Translations under genes and position numbers: made by a program
Notes under the pieces: model-generated
What the model was told of the DNA's origin: nothing
The model's database searches: none
Seen by the model: the letters and a program-made list of their open reading frames with translations, nothing else
In this document: positions 57,469 through 64,000 of the stretch, piece after piece
Layout of the letters: each line of letters opens with the position of its first letter
Numbering within the stretch: position 1 is the first letter of the stretch
Assembly: GCA_947589155.1 (NCBI GenBank)
Contig: CANQBH010000001.1
Span: 62,001 to 126,000, forward strand
Source: an uncultured Lachnospiraceae bacterium
GTDB taxonomy: Bacteria > Bacillota > Clostridia > Lachnospirales > Lachnospiraceae
Direction of reading: 5' to 3'
DNA: 64,000 bases

Positions 57469-57496
57469 GAGGAAGCCGTTATTCGACGGCTTCCTC
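57469..57496 (-). repeat. Perfect hairpin in the intergenic region before glpP
   Basis: GAGGAAGCCGT-TATTCG-ACGGCTTCCTC, 11-bp arms; flanked by tandem TGTCAAATGA repeats (57451-57470). Confidence 0.8.
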
Positions 57497-57529
57497 TCCC
57501 CATTGTACGATCTTCTCCTAAAAGGCGCT

Positions 57530-57895
57530 CTATCTTGCCTCGACGCTCTTTGTAGCGATCACGTCAACGCCTGTCTCGCAGACGTTGGAAAGCACGACGT
57601 CGCCGATTGCGACCGGCGCGTCCATTACGACGTTTTCCAGCGCGTGCGCCACGTCGAAGATGAGGCGCTTTGGAATGTCTTCTTTGGTCTTGCAGGAGAC
57701 CATCGCGATCTTTCCGCCTTTGACGCGGACGGACGAGGTCACGATCCTTGTCGGATTGGTACATTCTTTTCTGGCGTATTTGTCACCGTTCGGGCAGGTG
57801 TTTCCCGTGACTTCCGTGACTTCGCCGTTGTTCAGGGTAACTTTCAGGCTGCATCCCAGAGGGCAGCCGATACAGGTAAATTCTCTCGTTTCCAT
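57530..57895 (-). CDS. DUF1667-type small Fe-S-like protein
   Basis: METREFTCIGCPLGCSLKV...CPNGDKYARKECTNPTRIVTSSVRV cysteine pattern; adjacent to glp oxidoreductases. Confidence 0.85.
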   Translation of the reverse strand: METREFTCIGCPLGCSLKVTLNNGEVTEVTGNTCPNGDKYARKECTNPTRIVTSSVRVKGGKIAMVSCKTKEDIPKRLIFDVAHALENVVMDAPVAIGDVVLSNVCETGVDVIATKSVEAR

Positions 57896-57900
57896 ATTCG

Positions 57901-59181
57901 TTACGCCTCCTCGATCTTAATTGTGATGTTTGTGATATCCGGATATTCCGCCAGCTGCGACTTCTTCAGGATGACCTGCTCCATTTCGCCCGGCGCCATG
58001 ACCGGACGCTTTCTCTTGGAGATCAGCTGATCGCCGAAGTAAGTGGCGATGGCGCAGTTCTTGAAGACCTGTCCCACGCGGAAACGCACGGTCAGGGTAT
58101 CGTCCATGACTTCCGGACGGATGTATCTCGGCACGGTGTAGCGGACGCCGTCGACCGGAAGGATCTCCAGTTCCTTCGCAGCGGCCGGATGTCCTTCCAG
58201 AATATATTTTGCGGCGTTCTTTCCGGCGTTCGTCGCTTCCTGGGAAACGAAGTCGACCAGATCATGAACGTGCAGGACGTTGCCGCAGGCAAAGACGCCT
58301 TCGATGTTAGTTTCCAGACTGTCATTTACGATCGGGCCGGAAGTGATCGGGCTCAGTTCCACGCCCGCCGTCTTGGAAAGTTCGTTCTCCGGAAGCAGGC
58401 CGCAGGAGAGCAGCAGCGTGTCGCAGTCGTAGTGGATCTCGCTTCCCGGGATCGGTTTGCGGTCAGGGCCGACTTCGGCGATCGTGATCCCTTCCACGCG
58501 CTCCTTGCCTTCGATGTCTACGACCGTATGGGACAGGTACAGCGGGATGTCAAAGTCATCCAAGCACTGTACGATGTTACGCTTGAGTCCGCCGGAGTAC
58601 GGCATGAGTTCGGCAACGGCAAGGACCTTTGCGCCTTCCAGCGTCATGCGGCGCGCCATGATCAGTCCGATGTCGCCGGAACCGAGGATGACAACGCGGC
58701 GGCCCGGCATATAGCCTTCAATGTTGACCAGACGCTGCGCCGTTCCTGCGGAGAAGATACCGGCAGGACGATAGCCCGGGATGTTCAGCGCGCCGCGGGA
58801 ACGTTCGCGGCAGCCCATCGCCAGAACGACGGCCTTCGCCTCGATCGTGAACATGCCGTCTTCAGAGTTCATGGCGGTGACGGTCTTGTCGTTTGCGATG
58901 TCCATGACCATCGTGTTGAGTTTGTATTCGATCCCGCGCTCCTTGACCTGAGAGATGAAGCGGGAAGCGTATTCCGGGCCGGTCAGTTCTTCTTTGAAGG
59001 TGTGCAGGCCGAAACCGTTGTGGATGCACTGGTTTAAGATGCCTCCGAGTTCGCGGTCGCGCTCGATGATCAGAATACTGTCGATCCCATTATCCTTTGC
59101 GGCGATAGCGGCTGCCAGTCCGGCAGGACCGCCGCCGACGATGACTAAATCATACTTCACTTTGTAAGCCCTCCTTTTCAA
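57901..59181 (-). CDS. FAD/NAD(P)-dependent oxidoreductase (glp operon subunit)
   Basis: YDLVIVGGGPAGLAAAIAAKDNG, second Rossmann RRVVILGSGDIGLIMARR. Confidence 0.9.
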   Translation of the reverse strand: MKRRAYKVKYDLVIVGGGPAGLAAAIAAKDNGIDSILIIERDRELGGILNQCIHNGFGLHTFKEELTGPEYASRFISQVKERGIEYKLNTMVMDIANDKTVTAMNSEDGMFTIEAKAVVLAMGCRERSRGALNIPGYRPAGIFSAGTAQRLVNIEGYMPGRRVVILGSGDIGLIMARRMTLEGAKVLAVAELMPYSGGLKRNIVQCLDDFDIPLYLSHTVVDIEGKERVEGITIAEVGPDRKPIPGSEIHYDCDTLLLSCGLLPENELSKTAGVELSPITSGPIVNDSLETNIEGVFACGNVLHVHDLVDFVSQEATNAGKNAAKYILEGHPAAAKELEILPVDGVRYTVPRYIRPEVMDDTLTVRFRVGQVFKNCAIATYFGDQLISKRKRPVMAPGEMEQVILKKSQLAEYPDITNITIKIEEA

Positions 59182-60611
59182 ATCTTTTTGTTGTATCCGA
59201 AAACGATCTTGGAATCATGTCCGTTTTTCGTGACGTCAAACATACTCATCGGAACTTCGCGCTCTAAGATCTCCATGACCTTCGGCGAGCAGAAACCGGA
59301 CTGGCAGCGGCCCATGCCGGCTCTGGTCCTTCTCTTGACGCCGTCCAAGGAGCGTGCGCCGAGCGTTCTGTGGATCGCGTCGAGGATCTCGCCTTCGGAG
59401 ACGGACTCGCAGCGGCAGATGATCTGGCCGTAAGCCGGATTGGAGCGGATCAGTTCGTTCCGTTCTTCCATGGAAAGGCCGGCAGGATTTAAGATGCCTT
59501 TGCGCGTGCCGTTGAAGGAAGGATCCTTTTCCAGTCCGAGGGAAGCGGCTACCTGAGCGGCGACCATCTCGCCGATGGCCGGAGCGCTGGAAAGTCCCGG
59601 CGATTCGATACCGGCGGCGTTGAAGAAGCCCTTCGCGTCTTCGGCTTCACCGATCACGAAGTCGCCGCCCGCCTCATGCGCGCGCAGGCCGGCAAAGGAA
59701 GTGATGACCTGACGCAGCGGAACGTTCTTTACGGAAAGGGAGGAAGTGGCGGCCAGAGAATCGAGCCCTTCCATCGTGGTGTTAACCCCTTCTTTATTTT
59801 CGATGTCTTCGGCGGTCGGGCCGACAAGCAGGTTGCCGTGCACCGTCGGCGTTACGAGAACGCCCTTGCCCATTTTGCCCGGCAGCTGGAAGACCGTGTG
59901 GCTGACGTGAGCGCCGGCGTCCTTGTCCAGCAGCATGTACTGTCCGCGGCGCGCGATGATCTCAAGTTTTTTATCGCTGACCATGTTGTTGAATCTGTCG
60001 GCGTAGACGCCCGCGGCGTTGACGACGGTTTTGGCTTCAATCGTTTCGCCTTCGGTCGTCAGTACATAATGGCCGTCCGCCTTTTTGATCTCTTTGACCT
60101 CGGTGTTGAGGAAAAATTCCACGCCGTTGTCGGCGGCGTTTTCGGCCAGCGCGATCGTCAGATGGAACGGACAGACGATGGCGCCTGTCGGCGCGTAGAG
60201 GGCTTTGACTACGTCGTCCGCGAGGTTTGGCTCCATTTTGAGGAGTTCTTCGCGGTCGATGATCTTCAGATCCGGAACGCCGTTTTTCTTTCCTTTTTCA
60301 AGAAGTTCTTCCAGAAGGGAAGGATCCTGATCCTTTGTGCAGACGACGAGAGAACCGTTCCGCTTGAAAGGGAAGTCAAGGTCTTTGGACAACTGATCCA
60401 TCATTTCGTTGCCGCGGACATTCAACTGTGCCTTGAGCGTGCCCGGCGTTGCGTCAAAACCGGCATGGACGATGGCGCTGTTGGCCTTGGACGTGCCGCA
60501 GCAGACGTCCTCATCCCGTTCGATGACACAGGCGTTGACCTTGTACCTGGATAATTCCCTTGCGATGGCGCTTCCTACGACGCCGGCGCCGATGATTGCT
60601 ACATCATACAT
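59178..60611 (-). CDS. GlpA-like FAD-dependent glycerol-3-phosphate dehydrogenase with C-terminal BFD-like [2Fe-2S] domain
   Basis: MYDVAIIGAGVVGSAIARELSRY; C-terminal IICRCESVSEGEILDAI...TRAGMGRCQSGFCSPKV; RBS GAAAGGAG before ATG 60611. Confidence 0.9.
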   Translation of the reverse strand: MYDVAIIGAGVVGSAIARELSRYKVNACVIERDEDVCCGTSKANSAIVHAGFDATPGTLKAQLNVRGNEMMDQLSKDLDFPFKRNGSLVVCTKDQDPSLLEELLEKGKKNGVPDLKIIDREELLKMEPNLADDVVKALYAPTGAIVCPFHLTIALAENAADNGVEFFLNTEVKEIKKADGHYVLTTEGETIEAKTVVNAAGVYADRFNNMVSDKKLEIIARRGQYMLLDKDAGAHVSHTVFQLPGKMGKGVLVTPTVHGNLLVGPTAEDIENKEGVNTTMEGLDSLAATSSLSVKNVPLRQVITSFAGLRAHEAGGDFVIGEAEDAKGFFNAAGIESPGLSSAPAIGEMVAAQVAASLGLEKDPSFNGTRKGILNPAGLSMEERNELIRSNPAYGQIICRCESVSEGEILDAIHRTLGARSLDGVKRRTRAGMGRCQSGFCSPKVMEILEREVPMSMFDVTKNGHDSKIVFGYNKKI

Positions 60612-60659
60612 ATGTAACGACTCCTTTCTTTTTTGAGAACTGCGTCCGCGATGCGGCGC

Positions 60660-60709
60660 AAAAAAAGCAAGGAAAACAAAGTGAATTCGCTTCACTTAAT
60701 CTACCTTGC
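60660..60709 (-). terminator. Leader terminator in the glp operon 5' UTR (candidate GlpP antitermination target)
   Basis: Minus strand GCAAGGTAGATT-AAGTGAA-GCGAA-TTCACTT-TGTTTTCCTTGC-TTTTTTT. Confidence 0.75.
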
Positions 60710-60744
60710 TCTCTTCTCTGGTGATTTATGAACTTTATGAATAT

Positions 60745-60773
60745 ATTATAGCATCATAAAAGTTATCTGACAA
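60745..60773 (-). promoter_or_regulatory. glp operon promoter
   Basis: Minus strand TTGTCA-17 nt-TATAAT. Confidence 0.75.
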
Positions 60774-60783
60774 CAAAAAAATG

Positions 60784-60805
60784 AAAATTTTTTCGCAAAA
60801 ATTTT
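60784..60805. repeat. Perfect AT-rich palindrome in the divergent glp/WYL region
   Basis: AAAATTTTT-TCGC-AAAAATTTT, 9-bp arms. Confidence 0.75.
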
Positions 60806-60898
60806 TATGTCCATATCTTGTGTTTTTCACACAATAGAAATACAAAAAACGGGATCGCCATGCTATAATAAAAGAAAATATCGCGGAGGAAGGGTACA

Positions 60899-61885
60899 AT
60901 GGCGAATGTCGGGAACCAAAAACTGAAGATCTTAAAGATCATGGAGATGTTCTTAAAGGAGAGCGACGCGCAGCATCCTCTTTCCGTCGCGGATATCGAG
61001 GACAGGTTAGAGGACGAGGGGCTGAGCGCGGAGCGCAAGAGCGTTTACCGCGATATCGGCGTCCTTCAGGAATACGGGATGGAGATCGAGCGGGGCACGG
61101 GCGGCTATTATCTGGCGGTGCGAGAGTTTCAACTGCCGGAACTCAAACTGCTGGTCGACGCCGTGGCGGCGTCCAAGTTCATCTCGGAAAAGAAATCGCG
61201 GGAACTGGTGCGCAAGATCGAAACGCTGGCGAGCATTCACGAAGGCAGGCAGCTGCAGCGGCAGGTGGTGGTCTCCGACCGCGTCAAGAGCACGAACGAA
61301 CGGATCTACTATACGATCGATCAGATCTATACCTGCATCGACAACCGCCATCAGATGGAATTCCGCTACTGGGAATGGAACGAGAACAAGCGGCAGGTGC
61401 TGCGGCACGGCGGGCGGATCTATCGGGTCAGCCCCGGCTTCCTTGTCTGGGATAACGAATTTTATTATCTTGTGGCCTACGACGAACCGGCGGGACAGAT
61501 CCGCCATTACCGCGTGGACAAGATCGCGGACGCGGAGGAAACGCAACGCGACAGCACTTGGAAAAAGAACGCCTCCGGCGTACGGCGGGAGAACTATACG
61601 AGAAAGCGTTTCGGCATGTACGCCGGAGAAGCGCAGTCGGTCAGCCTGCGCGCGCCGAAAAGCTATGCCGGCGTTTTTGTTGACCGATTCGGGTCGTATG
61701 TGACCATGCGCAGCGAAGGGGACGGGATCCTGGTGCGGATCGAGGTGGAGACCAGCCCGCAGTTTTACGGATGGCTGACCGGCCTCGGGCCGCAGGTGGC
61801 GATCGAAGGGCCGAAGGAGACGGCGGACGCTTACCGGAAATATCTGGAAGAAGTGCTGGAGCGATACAGCGGCAAAAATGTATGA
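60899..61885 (+). CDS. HTH/WYL-domain transcriptional regulator
   Basis: N-terminal DeoR-like winged HTH (VADIEDRLEDEGLSAERKSVYRDIGVLQEYGMEIE); WYL region PGFLVWDNEFYYLVAYDEPAGQIRHYRVDKI. Confidence 0.9.
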   Translation: MANVGNQKLKILKIMEMFLKESDAQHPLSVADIEDRLEDEGLSAERKSVYRDIGVLQEYGMEIERGTGGYYLAVREFQLPELKLLVDAVAASKFISEKKSRELVRKIETLASIHEGRQLQRQVVVSDRVKSTNERIYYTIDQIYTCIDNRHQMEFRYWEWNENKRQVLRHGGRIYRVSPGFLVWDNEFYYLVAYDEPAGQIRHYRVDKIADAEETQRDSTWKKNASGVRRENYTRKRFGMYAGEAQSVSLRAPKSYAGVFVDRFGSYVTMRSEGDGILVRIEVETSPQFYGWLTGLGPQVAIEGPKETADAYRKYLEEVLERYSGKNV

Positions 61886-61946
61886 ACAATTCGCGGGAAA
61901 TGTCGATATATTTCTGAAAACTGCTTGCCCGAAGGGGAGAATGTGG

Positions 61947-61952
61947 TATAAT
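61947..61952 (+). promoter_or_regulatory. hpf promoter -10 element
   Basis: TTGCCC-16 nt-TATAAT. Confidence 0.55.
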
Positions 61953-62002
61953 GAACCTATGATACTTCCGGTATCAAATATAGAGGTAAAGGGGTTGGCG
62001 CT

Positions 62003-62536
62003 ATGAGGATCACAATCACTGGAAAGAACATTGAACTTACCGACGGACTGAAGGAGGCAGTAGAAGAAAGGTTATCCAAACTTGAAAAATATTTCGCCAA
62101 AGACACAGAGGTGTACGTCACCCTGAGCGTTGAAAAAGAAAGACAGAAGATCGAGGTCACGATCCCGATGAAGGGCAATACGATCCGCGCCGAGCAGGTC
62201 AGCAGCGATATGTATGTTTCCATCGAAGTCGTGGAGGAACTGATCGAACGGCAGTTAAAGAAATACCGCAACAAGATCGTTACAAAACAGCAGAGCGCCG
62301 ACAAATTCTTCGCCGAAGAATATCTGAGCGGCGAGACGGAAGGCGAGGAGGACGAGATCCGTATCATCCGCTCCAAGAGGTTTGGCATCAAGCCGATGTA
62401 TCCGGAGGACGCCTGCCTGCAGATGGAACTGCTCGGACATGATTTCTTCGTTTTCCTGAATGCGGAGACGGAAGAAGTCAACGTAGTATATAAGAGAAAG
62501 GGCAACTCCTACGGACTGATCGAGCCAGAGTTTTAA
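62003..62536 (+). CDS. hpf: Ribosome hibernation-promoting factor (long form)
   Basis: MRITITGKNIELTDGLKEAVEERLSKLEKYF; C-terminal domain IRSKRFGIKPMYPEDACLQMELLGHDFFVFLNAETEEVNVVYKRKGNSYGLIEP. Confidence 0.96.
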   Translation: MRITITGKNIELTDGLKEAVEERLSKLEKYFAKDTEVYVTLSVEKERQKIEVTIPMKGNTIRAEQVSSDMYVSIEVVEELIERQLKKYRNKIVTKQQSADKFFAEEYLSGETEGEEDEIRIIRSKRFGIKPMYPEDACLQMELLGHDFFVFLNAETEEVNVVYKRKGNSYGLIEPEF

Positions 62537-62540
62537 GACC

Positions 62541-63455
62541 GTGGAGAAGAGGGTGTTCGGCGAGGCCATCCGGAGTCTCAGACTGGAACACGGACTGACG
62601 CAGGAAAGGCTGTCGGATGGGATCTGTTCCGCGAGTTCCCTCTCAAAAATCGAAAACGGAAGCCAGGTTCCTTCCCGGCAGACGTTCCGCCTGTTGATGG
62701 AGCGGCTGGGAGAGCCTGGCTATACTTATGCCCATTTCCAGACCGAAACGGAGTATCTTTTTTACCTTGCGCTTTCGGAATTCATGGAAAATGTCGAGCG
62801 GGGAATCACCGAGGAACTGGACGAGACGCTGCTTCGGATGCAGAAGTCGATGAAGAAGGACGACGCGGTCATGCGGCAGGCCTATGAGATGGCGCGGACG
62901 CTCTGGTACCATCTGTGCGGCATCGATGGGAGCGGATATGCGCAGCGCTGCATGTCCGTCTTTTTTATCCGGCGGGAAGGCAGCCGTCTGCCGGACGATC
63001 TGCCCCGCATGGCGCTGGATGAGATCGAGATGTGGGTCGTCAACAATATCGCGGCGGGGATGTTGTGGCAGGATCGTAAGGCGCAGGCCCTGACGATGTT
63101 TTTCCACCTCTACCAGCGGGCGCGCAGGATGCCGGCTGCGATCCTCGGGATCGGCAAAATGCGTGGGATCCTCTGCAATAATCTCGCGCTCTGCCTGCTC
63201 GGGATGGGGCGGTATCCGGAAGCGGAACGCTATTGCGACATCGGCCTGTCGGGCGCGCGCTACGAGGGCGGCGTGTTTCTGGAGATGCGCCTGCTCTCCC
63301 TCAAAGCCGAGATCGCAAAGGCGGGGGGAAGGTTAAGGCTGTACCGCGAGCAGGAACATCTTCTGCGCGCGATCGAGAGCATGTTTCCGCACTTCCTGCG
63401 ATCCGACGTTCCGGTGGAAGGCTACCGGCCGGAGCGGACGATCCTCATCCTTTAG
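62541..63455 (+). CDS. XRE-family HTH regulator with TPR-like C-terminus (GTG start)
   Basis: FGEAIRSLRLEHGLTQERLSDGICSASSLSKIENGSQVPSRQTFRLLMERLG. Confidence 0.85.
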   Translation: MEKRVFGEAIRSLRLEHGLTQERLSDGICSASSLSKIENGSQVPSRQTFRLLMERLGEPGYTYAHFQTETEYLFYLALSEFMENVERGITEELDETLLRMQKSMKKDDAVMRQAYEMARTLWYHLCGIDGSGYAQRCMSVFFIRREGSRLPDDLPRMALDEIEMWVVNNIAAGMLWQDRKAQALTMFFHLYQRARRMPAAILGIGKMRGILCNNLALCLLGMGRYPEAERYCDIGLSGARYEGGVFLEMRLLSLKAEIAKAGGRLRLYREQEHLLRAIESMFPHFLRSDVPVEGYRPERTILIL

Positions 63456-63537
63456 GAGGAAGGTAATGATTGTATCGTTTGGCAATATGTTATATTATGG
63501 TAAAAGCAAAAGGTAAGAAAAGCAAAGGAGAGGATCT

Positions 63538-64000
63538 ATGAACATTGTGGTACTGGCCGGAGGATTGAGTACGGAGCGCGACGTGTCGTTCCAGTCGGGG
63601 GCGATGGTCGCCAACGCGCTCAGGAAGCGGGGTCATAAGGCGCTGCTGCTGGACGTTTTTATGGGCTGGCAGGATGCGGAAACGGACGTCGGCGATATCT
63701 TTGAAAGAGCGGAGGAAACGTTTGTTACGGTCGGCGCAATGAGCGGCGAGGTGCCGGACATCGCGGCGGTCAGGGCCGCAAGGAAGGATTCGTCGGACTG
63801 CTTTTTCGGGCCGAACGTCATCGCGATCTGCCGCCGCGCGGATCTGGTCTTTTTGGCGCTGCACGGCGAGGACGGCGAGAACGGAAAGATACAGGCGGCG
63901 TTTGATCTGTACGGGATCCGTTATACCGGAAACGGCTACTTGGGCTGCGCGCTTGCGATGGATAAGGGATTGTCAAAAGAATTTTTCCGCAGCCGCGGGA
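63538..64000 (+). CDS. ddl: D-alanine--D-alanine ligase (3' truncated by window edge)
   Basis: MNIVVLAGGLSTERDVSFQSGAMVANALRKRGHKALLLD; LVFLALHGEDGENGKIQAAFDLYGIRYTGNGYLGCALAMDK; open to window end. Confidence 0.88.
   Translation, partial: MNIVVLAGGLSTERDVSFQSGAMVANALRKRGHKALLLDVFMGWQDAETDVGDIFERAEETFVTVGAMSGEVPDIAAVRAARKDSSDCFFGPNVIAICRRADLVFLALHGEDGENGKIQAAFDLYGIRYTGNGYLGCALAMDKGLSKEFFRSRG

Overview
This 64 kb window looks like chromosomal DNA of a GC-rich, endospore-forming Bacillota, most likely Lachnospiraceae-like (inferred from gene content). It is almost entirely coding; I found no rRNA, tRNA, CRISPR array or IS element. Order along the window: (1) a glycan-modification cluster, 1-7762: radical SAM/SPASM protein, four glycosyltransferase-like proteins and a sugar epimerase; (2) a minus-strand block, 7763-12662: prs-like, DnaC/DnaI-like loader, DnaD-like and murC; (3) glgC-glgD-spoVG, pth-mfd, a PrsA-like lipoprotein, murA; (4) a DUF4143-type ATPase, an HD-GYP protein, metK and a two-component system; (5) RluA-type synthase, AI-2E/YtvI-like permease, proS, cca, CotS-like protein, PEGA lipoprotein, phosphoglucomutase; (6) the sporulation/division island hup-rqcP-yabP-yabQ-divIC-spoIIE-tilS-hpt-ftsH; (7) a GH13 enzyme and an M15 peptidase; (8) a tightly coupled three-gene unit (47952-54435) encoding a TetM-like ribosome-protection GTPase fused to a C-terminal YacP/Rae1-type NYN nuclease domain, followed by YhaO-like and YhaN-like proteins; (9) murI, an antiporter, a glp operon with its GlpP antiterminator, a WYL regulator, hpf, an XRE regulator and partial ddl. 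The strongest candidate for an undescribed system is the GTPase-NYN fusion with its coupled nuclease/ATPase genes. Other notable signals read from the DNA: two perfect DnaA boxes upstream of the dnaD-dnaC-like operon, a GlpP-type terminator leader, a spoIIE promoter with a 21-bp spacer, SigE-like promoters for cotS-like and yabPQ, and a terminator embedded in a convergent coding sequence. No searches could be run; family calls rest on motif recognition.
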